Shown here one piece after another: positions 1-6,908 of a stretch of 7,052 bases of DNA. The first letter of the stretch is position 1, and every line of letters starts with the position of its first letter. The position numbers and the translations under genes are program-made. Under the pieces are notes generated by a model that was given only the letters and a program-made list of their open reading frames with translations, did no database searches and was not told the origin of the DNA. The DNA is from DAONJL01 sp035405645 [NCBI: bacterium] (GTDB taxonomy: Bacteria; JAGOBX01; DAONJL01). Location of the stretch: NCBI GenBank assembly GCA_035405645.1, contig DAONJL010000080.1, positions 1-7,052 on the forward strand, given 5' to 3'.

Positions 1-336
1 ATTTTCAAAACTTAATTTATTTTCTTTATCAAAATTTATATCAATAAAACCAAGCATTTGAATATCAAATAAATTACAAAAATCAACAAGATAGGAATGA
101 ATATTCCAATTCCAGGGCCATCTGCCAAATGCTTCTATTGCCTGGTCATTAATATCAATTGTAATAATTTTGTCTGAAATTTGCACATTTTTTCGTTTTC
201 TCATTTGTAGGTCATAAAAAATATTTTGAACCTTTGTCATTGCCCCACTAAAATAAATTAAAAGAAAAATTATATAGATTGGTAAGCCAATAAAAATTAG
301 TATTTTAAATATATTATATTTTTTTTGAGAAATCAT
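1..336 (-). CDS. CHASE2-domain membrane sensor, N-terminal part (runs off left edge)
   Basis: An open frame of 112 codons starts at the ATG at 336-334 and continues past base 1. Residues about 10-31 form one hydrophobic membrane segment after a short lysine-containing N-terminus. What follows matches the start of a CHASE2 extracytoplasmic sensor domain: FYDLQMR at 40-46, a buried strand IITIDIND at 57-64, the hallmark GRWPWNW at 71-77, and a second strand LGFIDINF at 95-102. In this family the domain lies outside the membrane between an N-terminal helix and several C-terminal helices, and is joined to a cyclase, GGDEF, kinase or histidine-kinase output. Here the output lies outside the window, so its activity is unknown. 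The start is only 2 bases after the stop of the preceding MshEN-like gene and has no clear Shine-Dalgarno sequence, which suggests translational coupling. The family call is made from recognised motifs and the ligand is unknown. Confidence 0.82.
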   Translation of the reverse strand, partial: MISQKKYNIFKILIFIGLPIYIIFLLIYFSGAMTKVQNIFYDLQMRKRKNVQISDKIITIDINDQAIEAFGRWPWNWNIHSYLVDFCNLFDIQMLGFIDINFDKENKLSFEN

Positions 337-338
337 TT

Positions 339-866
339 CTATTCAAAATTTTCTAAATCTTCTTTTAATAATTTGATTTTTTCTTTTATATCATTTATTT
401 GCTTTTCATAATTTTTTATCCCCATTGTTGTTATTTTTTCATTTTTCATTTGTTTTAATCGCTCTATTGATTTATAATATTTTTGCATTCGTTCATTTAA
501 TAAATTTATTCTATAAACTATAGCGTATTTACCTTCTGATGATAATTGTGCTTTTTGTTTTTTTACTGTTTTTTCTATTCCGCTATTTTTACCCTTTATT
601 GTTTCAAGCGCTAAATTTGCTGTGCTTTTTAAAAAGGGTTCTGTATCTGGATTATTAACCAAATTTGAAAAAAATATTTCTAATGCTGCATTTAATTGTT
701 CTTCTGTTATTAATCCTCTTTGAATTAGTAATTCACCAATTAAAATACTTATATTTTTCTCTTTTAAATATTCTTGTTCTTTTAATGCATCATTCAAATC
801 ATCTTTTTCAATAAAACCAAGTTCAATTAAAATTTCTCCTAAATATTTATTAGTAAGTTTATTCAT
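339..866 (-). CDS. Small MshEN-like (candidate c-di-GMP-binding) protein with coiled-coil tail
   Basis: A 175-residue soluble protein. The N-terminal 65 residues carry two copies of the 24-residue motif of the MshEN / type II secretion ATPase N-terminal domain. Copy 1 (8-31) begins YLGEILIELG and ends LKEQ; copy 2 (42-65) begins LIGELLIQRG, continues LITEEQL and ends ALEIF. In MshE-type proteins two such motifs (RLGxxLVxxG...LxxALxxQ) bind c-di-GMP. Here the leading Arg is Tyr or Leu, and the final Gln of copy 2 is Phe, so binding is plausible but unproven. Residues about 92-175 are rich in Lys, Glu and Leu and look like a coiled coil; there is no ATPase domain. The start has a good AGGAG site (876-880), 9 bases upstream and inside the end of the preceding cyclase gene; the gap to that gene is 3 bases. 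The location beside two GGDEF genes supports a role as a c-di-GMP receptor or adaptor. That role is inference. Confidence 0.75.
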   Translation of the reverse strand: MNKLTNKYLGEILIELGFIEKDDLNDALKEQEYLKEKNISILIGELLIQRGLITEEQLNAALEIFFSNLVNNPDTEPFLKSTANLALETIKGKNSGIEKTVKKQKAQLSSEGKYAIVYRINLLNERMQKYYKSIERLKQMKNEKITTMGIKNYEKQINDIKEKIKLLKEDLENFE

Positions 867-869
867 TGC

Positions 870-2372
870 TTATTTCTCCTCTTTATTATAAAGTTCAACT
901 CTATTCCGTCCTTTTTTCTTTGCAGTATATAATGCTTTATCTGCTGCTTTAATAATCTCTTCTTCATCATTTCCATCTTCTGGATATGTTGATATACCAA
1001 TACTGATTGTTATTTTTAATTTATTATTTTTATAGTATATATAATTACTTTCTATATTCTGTCTTATTCGTTCAGCAATTTTATTTGCGTTTTCTTTATT
1101 TGCTTCTGTTAATATTATCATAAATTCTTCTCCACCATATCTACCAACATAATCAGATTCTCTTATTGAATTTTTTAAAATATTTGCTACTGTTTTTAAA
1201 ACTTCATCACCTATTTCATGTCCATAAGTATCATTAAAATTTTTAAAAAAGTCAATATCACACATTAATAATGATAATGATAAATTATAATATTTAGAAC
1301 GATTTATTTCTTTAACTAAATTTTGTTTTATTTTATTATGAACAAATAAACCAGTTAAACTATCATAAATTGCAAGTTTCTGTAATTTTTCATATAAAAA
1401 GCATTTATGTAAATTTATTGATGTTTGCAAAATTATTACCTGCAATTTATATATATCTTCTTTTTTAAAATACATATTTTCATTATAATTTATTCTGTTT
1501 ATTCTTTCAATTAAAAAAAAACCAATTATTTTTTTTTGTGCTATTAATGGAATTATTAAAATATTATAATTCTCAAGTAATTCAAGTGAAATATTAGTTA
1601 TGCTATGATTTAAAAATAATATTTTTTTATGAATTATGATATTTGATAAAATTGTATTAATTTCAATTTTTTCATAATCTTTTTCTTCACTTTTTATATA
1701 ATATTTTTTATATAGTTCTGGCTCTTTTTTTTCAAATGATAATATTACGAATAATCCTTTATCAAATTCAATTATATCATTTATTTTTGAAATAAATTTC
1801 TTCATAAAATTATCGATTAAAAATTCTTTTTGTAATTCGCCTGCAAGGTCAAATATTTCTATTAATGATTTTGAATGTTTTTCTATTTCATTAAATTTTG
1901 TTTCTTCTAATCTATAATATTCATTCATATATAAATATTCTTCTTCATAGTTTTCTAATAGTGGTTTTATAGTATTAAAATTTTTTTTATAATTTTCTTC
2001 TGAAAAAAATCTAAATAAGAAATATGTGATAATTATCACAAAATTAAAGTTGATAATATTGTATATATAATTATTTATATAAATATCAAAACAAAAAAAT
2101 TTTTCAAGAAATGGAATAAAACTACTTAGAAAAATAATTGAAAAAGTAATAATATCAAATAAAAAAAAATATAAAAAAATTTTTTTAAAATTATTAATAA
2201 TTAGATAAAAAAAGAAAAATGCTGCTAGGAAAAAAAAGAATAAAGTTAATGGAAATAAACCATTTATTTTATTAATATTATTTTTATCAAATGAGAAATA
2301 TAATGAAATTATTTGTAAAATTAAAATAAGAGATAATAATAATAAAATAAATTTTTTATTTTTATTAATCAT
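870..2372 (-). CDS. Membrane-bound GAF-GGDEF diguanylate cyclase with intact I-site
   Basis: A protein of 500 residues from the ATG at 2372. It has a Lys-rich N-terminus, about four membrane segments (near 8-27, 40-60, 64-85, 103-123), a charged linker probably forming a coiled coil (about 130-175), a GAF-like domain (about 176-327) and a C-terminal GGDEF domain (about 331-495). The cyclase domain looks active: DSLTGL at 337-342, metal-binding DID at 372-374, the NDTYGHEIGD segment, and GGEEF at 413-417. RESD at 404-407, five residues before GGEEF, is a classical RxxD inhibitory site. It should make c-di-GMP from two GTP at the inner membrane, with the GAF domain as a possible ligand sensor. 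The frame stays open to an ATG at 2429, but that stretch overlaps the conserved 3' end of the upstream cyclase gene. The ATG at 2372 overlaps that gene's stop by only 8 bases (ATGATTAA) and gives a normal N-in membrane start. No Shine-Dalgarno is visible, so coupling is likely. ATG at 2396 is an alternative. Confidence 0.9.
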   Translation of the reverse strand: MINKNKKFILLLLSLILILQIISLYFSFDKNNINKINGLFPLTLFFFFLAAFFFFYLIINNFKKIFLYFFLFDIITFSIIFLSSFIPFLEKFFCFDIYINNYIYNIINFNFVIIITYFLFRFFSEENYKKNFNTIKPLLENYEEEYLYMNEYYRLEETKFNEIEKHSKSLIEIFDLAGELQKEFLIDNFMKKFISKINDIIEFDKGLFVILSFEKKEPELYKKYYIKSEEKDYEKIEINTILSNIIIHKKILFLNHSITNISLELLENYNILIIPLIAQKKIIGFFLIERINRINYNENMYFKKEDIYKLQVIILQTSINLHKCFLYEKLQKLAIYDSLTGLFVHNKIKQNLVKEINRSKYYNLSLSLLMCDIDFFKNFNDTYGHEIGDEVLKTVANILKNSIRESDYVGRYGGEEFMIILTEANKENANKIAERIRQNIESNYIYYKNNKLKITISIGISTYPEDGNDEEEIIKAADKALYTAKKKGRNRVELYNKEEK

Positions 2373-3915
2373 AAAAGCAGGTTTTATTTCTACCATTATT
2401 TTTTGCTTTATATAAGGCATTATCAGCAAATTTAATCAAATTATTTATATCATTTGTATCAGCAGGAAATGATGCTACTCCAAAACTTGCTGTGATTACT
2501 TCTTTTATTTGTTCTAATTTAATTTCTTTTTCAATTGAAATTCTGATTTCTTCAGCTAATTCAATTGCTTTATTTTTTGCTGTTGCTGGCAAAAGAATAA
2601 TAAATTCTTCGCCACCATATCTTGCAGCAATTTCATAAGGATTTTTTAATGCTTTTAAAATTTTAGTTGCTATTTCTGATAATACTTTATCACCTATATG
2701 ATGTCCATAAGTATCGTTTACTTTTTTAAAATGGTCTATATCAAGCATAATGATTGAGATGTCTTTTTTATATCTGCTGGCGATATTTATTTCTTTTTTG
2801 AATTCTTCTTCAAAATACCATCTTTTATATAAATTAGTTAAACCATCTTTTTGTGCTAATCTCTCTGTTTCATCATATAAAAGTGAATTACAATATGCAA
2901 CTGTAAAAATGTTTCCTAAATAATACAATAATCGTAAGTGTGAAAGGGTAAATAAATTCTTTTCCATATTAAAAATTGCAATTGCACCAAATAAAGTATT
3001 TCCACTTAATAATGGTATACAAATAAATGATTTATATGAGATTTTATCTTTTAGTTCATTGTATAAAATTTCTTTATCAATATCAGGAATAAAAATTGGT
3101 GATATTTTTTGTGAAAATATATTTTTTATATATAAGATTAATTCTTTATTTATTGATTTGAATTCAATAATTATATCTTTCTCTATATTTAGTTTTTTAT
3201 TTTCAAATATTGTTATAATGTAGTTATCTAATTTAAAAATTTGTAATAATGTATCCTCACATAATTTTATTATTGTGTCCTTATTTAATTCTGCACTAAA
3301 ACTACTTGAAAGTTTATTTAGAAAATTAAATTTGTTGATTAAATCTTTTATGCCATTAAATTTTTTTTTTAAATCAAGTGCTTCATAATTCAATTCATTT
3401 GTTTTTAATTTTATATTATCTACTTTTACATTTAAATCAATAAGAACTTTTTCAAATTTTTCTTTTGCTTTGTACGCAATAAAAAAAAATAGCCAGATAA
3501 AAATTAAAGAAATGAAAATACTTGACCAGTAATCCCATTTTGATAAAAAGAATAATGTTTGTGAAGAATGAAGTGATATTAATTTTATATTTTTCAAAAA
3601 GATAAATAATGAAAAAATTAAATAAATAATTGTAATAATAAAATTAAAAAATAAAAGAGTGAAATAATGAAAAAAATTTAATAATATAAATTGCAAAGGA
3701 AAATAGATTAATAAAAAGGAAAAAAAATAAAAGTATTTCTGGTATAAAACAAAATTAATTTTATATTCCCCAAAAATATTTAGAGTTATTTTATCAGTTA
3801 ATTCATTTACTCCTAAAAATAAAAATAAGATAGGAAAAATAAAAAATAAAATTATAGAAAAAATTCTTATAAATTTAAATGAAATCTTTTTTCCCCATTC
3901 GCTATCTAAATTCAT
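2365..3915 (-). CDS. Membrane-bound GAF-GGDEF diguanylate cyclase with degenerate I-site
   Basis: A 516-residue protein with the same layout as its downstream neighbour: about four membrane segments (13-34, 56-80, 82-107, 129-149), a charged coiled-coil linker (about 150-195), a GAF-like domain (about 195-345) and a GGDEF domain (about 350-512). Catalytic features are present: DGLTNL at 357-362, DIDHFKKVNDTYGHHIGD around 392-409, and GGEEF at 434-438. The RxxD inhibitory site is absent: the equivalent positions 425-428 read NPYE. It should synthesise c-di-GMP but may lack product inhibition through the primary I-site. The two cyclases are probably divergent paralogues. The ATG is 22 bases after the stop of the ABC ATPase gene and has no recognisable Shine-Dalgarno, only an A/T-rich leader. 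The gene contains an in-frame run of ten A (bases 3361-3370), read as part of LKKKF. The signal sensed is unknown. Confidence 0.9.
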   Translation of the reverse strand: MNLDSEWGKKISFKFIRIFSIILFFIFPILFLFLGVNELTDKITLNIFGEYKINFVLYQKYFYFFSFLLIYFPLQFILLNFFHYFTLLFFNFIITIIYLIFSLFIFLKNIKLISLHSSQTLFFLSKWDYWSSIFISLIFIWLFFFIAYKAKEKFEKVLIDLNVKVDNIKLKTNELNYEALDLKKKFNGIKDLINKFNFLNKLSSSFSAELNKDTIIKLCEDTLLQIFKLDNYIITIFENKKLNIEKDIIIEFKSINKELILYIKNIFSQKISPIFIPDIDKEILYNELKDKISYKSFICIPLLSGNTLFGAIAIFNMEKNLFTLSHLRLLYYLGNIFTVAYCNSLLYDETERLAQKDGLTNLYKRWYFEEEFKKEINIASRYKKDISIIMLDIDHFKKVNDTYGHHIGDKVLSEIATKILKALKNPYEIAARYGGEEFIILLPATAKNKAIELAEEIRISIEKEIKLEQIKEVITASFGVASFPADTNDINNLIKFADNALYKAKNNGRNKTCFYD

Positions 3916-3937
3916 AAAATAAATTTTTTAAAAAATC

Positions 3938-5044
3938 TTATCTTATAACTAATTCTGTTTTTGGATCAATTAGATGAATTTTATTCATATCAAACACTAG
4001 GTCTATTTCCTGATTTATTTCTGGTTTATTGTTTGTGAATCTTGCTGTTATGCTATGTGTTTTTGTTGCTGCATAACAATAAACTTCTGTGCCCATTGGT
4101 TCTACTACTTCTACAATTGCTTTTACTGTATGTGCTGCATCAGCTGTTGGATAAAATAATTTATCGTAAATGTTTTCTGGTCTTATACCAAGTATAATAT
4201 CTTTACCTAAATATCCTTTTGTTTTTAATAATTCTTTTGTGTGTGGTAAAACTTTTATTTTATTTGCGCCTTCATCTAAATAATATTCACCATTTATTTC
4301 TATTACTTTACAATTTAAAAAATTCATTGCAGGGCTTCCTATAAATCCTGCCACAAATTTATTTATTGGATAATTATATAAATTTAATGGTGTATCTACT
4401 TGCTGGATTTCTCCATCTTTCATTACTGCTATTCTATCGCCCATTGTCATTGCTTCTATCTGGTCGTGTGTTACATATACCATTGTTGTTTTTAGTTTGT
4501 GATGTAATTTACTTAATTCTGAACGCATCTGCACTCTTAATTTTGCATCTAAATTTGATAATGGTTCATCAAATAAAAATACTTTTGGATTTCGAACAAT
4601 TGCACGACCAACAGCAACTCTCTGCCTTTGGCCACCTGATAATGCTTTTGGTTTTCTGTCTAAATATGAACTCAATCCTAATATTTCTGCTGCAAATTTT
4701 ACACGCTTATCAATCTCTTCTTTTGGAAATTTTCTTAACTTTAAACCAAACGCCATATTTTCATATACACTCATATGTGGATATAATGCATAGTTTTGAA
4801 ATACCATTGCTATATCTCTATCTTTCGGAGGCAAATCATTGACCCGTACCCCATCTATATATAAATCACCTTCTGATACTTCTTCTAAACCTGCTATCAT
4901 TCGTAATGTTGTTGATTTACCACACCCTGATGGTCCTACTAATATCATAAATTCTTTATCTTTTATTTCTAAGTTTATATTTTTTACTGTCTTAATATTT
5001 CCGCTATATATTTTACTTACATTTTTAAATTCTACTGTTGCCAT
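3938..5044 (-). CDS. ugpC: UgpC/MalK/MsmK-family sugar ABC transporter ATP-binding protein
   Basis: A full-length 368-residue ATPase of the carbohydrate uptake (CUT1) family. Visible motifs are Walker [10 protein letters not shown] (37-45), Q-loop [10 protein letters not shown] (Q83), signature [14 protein letters not shown] (135-148), Walker B VFLFDEP (155-161), D-loop SNLDAKLR (163-170) and switch VTHDQ (H193). After about residue 236 there is a MalK-type regulatory/TOBE region, with [16 protein letters not shown] (285-292) and VEPMGTE (314-320). It hydrolyses ATP on the cytoplasmic face to power uptake, typically of sugars, oligosaccharides or glycerol-3-phosphate. The substrate cannot be read from the ATPase, so the symbol is a family name only. 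The start is well supported by AAGGAGG at 5050-5056, 5 bases before the ATG. There is no permease or solute-binding gene on either side, so it may be a shared ATPase like MsmK. It may be cotranscribed with the cyclase gene 22 bases downstream. Confidence 0.95.
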   Translation of the reverse strand: MATVEFKNVSKIYSGNIKTVKNINLEIKDKEFMILVGPSGCGKSTTLRMIAGLEEVSEGDLYIDGVRVNDLPPKDRDIAMVFQNYALYPHMSVYENMAFGLKLRKFPKEEIDKRVKFAAEILGLSSYLDRKPKALSGGQRQRVAVGRAIVRNPKVFLFDEPLSNLDAKLRVQMRSELSKLHHKLKTTMVYVTHDQIEAMTMGDRIAVMKDGEIQQVDTPLNLYNYPINKFVAGFIGSPAMNFLNCKVIEINGEYYLDEGANKIKVLPHTKELLKTKGYLGKDIILGIRPENIYDKLFYPTADAAHTVKAIVEVVEPMGTEVYCYAATKTHSITARFTNNKPEINQEIDLVFDMNKIHLIDPKTELVIR

Positions 5045-5083
5045 TTTTGCCTCCTTTTTATTAATTAATATATTTTATTTAAT

Positions 5084-5111
5084 TTTATAATTTTTTTCTA
5101 TAATTAGTCAA
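5084..5111 (-). promoter_or_regulatory. Candidate sigma70-type promoter for the ABC ATPase gene
   Basis: Reading the minus strand, TTGACT (5111-5106) and TATAAA (5089-5084) are separated by 16 bases. Each hexamer matches five of six consensus positions, and the expected start site would lie about 30 bases upstream of the AAGGAGG ribosome binding site. The -35 box overlaps the dapA stop codon (TGA at 5110-5108). In such AT-rich DNA -10-like boxes arise by chance; the TTGACT at near-proper spacing is what makes this one worth listing. It would let the transporter gene, and perhaps the signalling genes after it, be transcribed independently of dapA. Confidence 0.4.
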
Positions 5112-5986
5112 GAATTATATATTCCTAAATTTTTTAAGACACTTATTAATTTCTGTTTATTTGTTTCTTGCATTTTATATAATGGCAATCTTAATTCTGG
5201 TTCACATAATCCTAATAAACTTGCTGCTGTTTTTATTGGTATTGGATTTGTTTCTATAAATGCTACTTTTACTAATGGAATTAATTCTAAATGTATTCGC
5301 CTGCTTTCTAATATATTGCCTTTATCAAATTCATTAACTATTTTTGCTACTCTATCTGGAACTATATTTGCTATTACTGAAATAACACCTTTACCACCTA
5401 AACATAAAATTGGATATGTTAAACCATCATCACCTGAAATTACTTGAAATGATGGTGGACATATTCTTATTATTTCTGTTATTTGATTTATATCGCCACT
5501 TGCTTCTTTTATTCCAATTATATTTTTTAATTCAGCACATCGTGCTACTGTTTCTGGTAACATATTTACGCCTGTTCTGCCTGGCACATTATACATTACT
5601 ATTGGTATATCGATTGTTTCAGAAATTGCTTTAAAATGTTCGTATAATCCTTGTTGCGTTGGCTTATTATAATATGGCGTTATTGATAAGACAGCATCAG
5701 CTTTAATTTTTTTTGCATGTTTTGTTAAGCGTATTGCTTCTTTTGTATTATTTGAACCAGCGCCTGTAATTACTGGTATTCTTTTATTTACTTTTTCTAC
5801 TACAAATTCAATTACCTGTTCATGTTCTTCTAATGATAATGTTGCTGATTCGCCTGTTGTTCCGCAAGGAACGATTGAATGAATTCCTTTTTCAATTTGA
5901 AATTCAATAATTCTACCTAATGCCTGATAATCAACCTCATCATTTTTAAATGGTGTAATAACAGCGACACTTGCACCTATTCTCAT
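5108..5986 (-). CDS. dapA: 4-hydroxy-tetrahydrodipicolinate synthase (DapA)
   Basis: A 292-residue protein, the usual length for the family. It condenses pyruvate with L-aspartate 4-semialdehyde, the first committed step to diaminopimelate and lysine, in the cytoplasm. It should form a TIM barrel. Family residues are present: CGTTGES with T43/T44, TPYYNKPTQQGLY with Y106, MYNVPGRTG with Y132 and R137, the Schiff-base lysine in IIGIKEASGD (K160), and SGDD (185-187 region). At positions linked to lysine feedback in the E. coli enzyme, His (H55), Asn (N79), Glu (E83) and Tyr (Y105) are retained, but E. coli H53 is replaced by Leu (L52). Lysine inhibition is therefore possible but not certain. 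The ATG follows a near-perfect AAGGAGG (5995-6001) by 8 bases. The gene lies 109 bases downstream of the aldolase gene; other lysine-pathway genes are not in the window. Confidence 0.96.
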   Translation of the reverse strand: MRIGASVAVITPFKNDEVDYQALGRIIEFQIEKGIHSIVPCGTTGESATLSLEEHEQVIEFVVEKVNKRIPVITGAGSNNTKEAIRLTKHAKKIKADAVLSITPYYNKPTQQGLYEHFKAISETIDIPIVMYNVPGRTGVNMLPETVARCAELKNIIGIKEASGDINQITEIIRICPPSFQVISGDDGLTYPILCLGGKGVISVIANIVPDRVAKIVNEFDKGNILESRRIHLELIPLVKVAFIETNPIPIKTAASLLGLCEPELRLPLYKMQETNKQKLISVLKNLGIYNS

Positions 5987-6095
5987 AAATAAAACCTCCT
6001 TAATATTATACTTATTGAGTGTGCTGCTTATAACTGATATTTATTCTTTTGAATTAGAATAAATATAAAATTATACGCAACGCACTAAATATATT
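5987..6095 (-). other. 109-base intergenic region between the aldolase gene and dapA
   Basis: This is the longest non-coding gap between complete genes in the window. It holds the dapA ribosome binding site, a perfect 10-base inverted repeat listed separately, and a TATAAT hexamer on the minus strand (6075-6070) preceded by GCG but with no good -35 box at normal spacing. It could carry a separate dapA promoter or a weak attenuation or processing hairpin. No riboswitch, T-box or small open reading frame is recognisable. Confidence 0.5.
6037..6066 (-). repeat. Perfect 10-base inverted repeat with 10-base loop
   Basis: ATATTTATTC and its reverse complement GAATAAATAT (6037-6046 and 6057-6066) flank the ten-base loop 6047-6056. 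The minus-strand transcript could form an A/U-rich hairpin between the aldolase stop and the dapA ribosome binding site. It has one G-C pair and no following U-run, so it is a poor intrinsic terminator. An operator-like site or RNA-processing hairpin is equally possible, and chance is a real alternative at this base composition. Confidence 0.4.
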
Positions 6096-6896
6096 TTATT
6101 CATTCAATATTTTTAATGCTTCTTTTGCTGTTAAATTTTTGTGAACAATTGAACTAATGGCTTTTACAATTAAATATGGATTTGAGTGCTGAAAGATATT
6201 TCTTCCAATTGAAACACCTTTTGCACCTACACTTAATGCTTCTTCAACCATTGTTAATAATTGTTCATCTGTCTCCATTTTTTCTCCACCAGCTATTACA
6301 ACTGGCACTGGACAGCCACGAATTACTTCTGCAAATGTTTCTGGTGAACCTGTATAATTTGTTTTTACAATATCCGCCCCTAATTCTGCCCCCACTCTTG
6401 CTGCTAATTTTACTACTTCTACATCGTGTTCATTTTTTACTTTTGGTCCACGTGGATACATCATTGCTATTAATGGCATTCCCCATTCCTGACATTCTTC
6501 TGATACAATTCCAAAATCTCTAAGCATTTCTGCTTCATTTTCTGCACCTATATTTACATGTATTGAAACAGCATCAGCGCCCATTTTTACTGCACGCTGA
6601 ACATTATTTACTAATACTTTATTATTTGGGTCTGGTCCTAATTTTGTGCTTGCTGATAAATGTAAAATTAAACCTATATCTTTTCCATAACCACGATGTC
6701 CATAAAATGGTAATGCTTTATGACCTATAACAGCATTTGCTCCACCTTCTGCTATTGCATTTACTGTTTTTGCCATATCTATTAATCCTTCTATCGGACC
6801 AACTGTTACACCATGGTCTAATGGAACTATTACTGTTCGACCTGAATTTCTATCTACTATTCTTTCTAATCTTATTTGTTTTCCTATGTTATTCAT
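6096..6896 (-). CDS. Class I aldolase, probably 2-amino-3,7-dideoxy-D-threo-hept-6-ulosonate (ADH) synthase
   Basis: A 266-residue TIM-barrel aldolase of the DeoC/LacD/FbaB superfamily. Motifs: [15 protein letters not shown] (24-38, with D27/H28), [11 protein letters not shown] (111-121), MMYPRGP (145-151, with catalytic-type Y147), IVKTNYTG with probable Schiff-base K178, VVIAGGEK (199-206) and [10 protein letters not shown] (227-236). The LDHGV...GPI and MYPRGP pattern resembles ADH synthase, which joins L-aspartate semialdehyde and 6-deoxy-5-ketofructose 1-phosphate at the start of the alternative, methanogen-type route to dehydroquinate. The close relative, archaeal-type fructose-bisphosphate aldolase, shares the fold and lysine, so the substrate is not settled. 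Proximity to dapA favours the amino-acid role. The frame also offers a GTG at 6905, but that codon lies inside the ribosome binding site. The ATG at 6896 is preferred. The partner dehydroquinate synthase II gene is not visible. Confidence 0.85.
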   Translation of the reverse strand: MNNIGKQIRLERIVDRNSGRTVIVPLDHGVTVGPIEGLIDMAKTVNAIAEGGANAVIGHKALPFYGHRGYGKDIGLILHLSASTKLGPDPNNKVLVNNVQRAVKMGADAVSIHVNIGAENEAEMLRDFGIVSEECQEWGMPLIAMMYPRGPKVKNEHDVEVVKLAARVGAELGADIVKTNYTGSPETFAEVIRGCPVPVVIAGGEKMETDEQLLTMVEEALSVGAKGVSIGRNIFQHSNPYLIVKAISSIVHKNLTAKEALKILNE

Positions 6897-6900
6897 TCTT

Positions 6901-6908
6901 ATCACCTT
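6901..6908 (-). promoter_or_regulatory. Ribosome binding site that fixes the aldolase start
   Basis: AAGGTGAT on the minus strand matches the 3' part of the anti-Shine-Dalgarno complement (GGAGGTGATC), 4 bases before the ATG at 6896. Once the pairing register is considered this is normal spacing. The upstream GTG at 6905 is part of this element and is therefore unlikely to be the start codon. The site overlaps the stop codon (TAA, 6909-6907) of the preceding gene, so the two genes are probably co-translated. Confidence 0.75.

Noticed and set aside
2373-2429. Longer N-terminus (19 extra residues) for the downstream cyclase
   Set aside because: It would lie wholly within the conserved C-terminus of the upstream GGDEF domain, and no Shine-Dalgarno is visible there. 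The ATG at 2372 with an 8-base stop overlap is simpler.
3923-3936. ATTTTTTAAAAAAT palindrome between the ATPase and cyclase genes, as a terminator
   Set aside because: It contains no G or C and has no loop, so it cannot form a stable hairpin; such palindromes are expected by chance in this AT-rich DNA.
4366-4842. Plus-strand open frame of 158 codons opposite the ABC ATPase gene
   Set aside because: It is antisense to the conserved Walker A/signature region of a certain gene, is very Leu-rich and has no recognisable domain. Shadow of the codon bias on the other strand.
5059-5070. TATTAATTAATA palindrome just upstream of the ATPase ribosome binding site, as an operator
   Set aside because: A 12-base all-A/T palindrome in an A/T-only stretch is too likely by chance to call without conservation data.
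4839-5090. Plus-strand open frame of 83 codons over the ATPase 5' end and the gap before it
   Set aside because: It mostly mirrors the ATPase N-terminus and runs through the promoter/RBS region of that gene; no own ribosome binding site was evident.
5410-5634. Plus-strand open frame of 74 codons opposite dapA
   Set aside because: Low-complexity Leu-rich antisense translation of the conserved dapA core.
6176-6523. Plus-strand open frame of 115 codons opposite the aldolase gene
   Set aside because: Leu-rich antisense shadow of a well-conserved aldolase; no domain or start signal.
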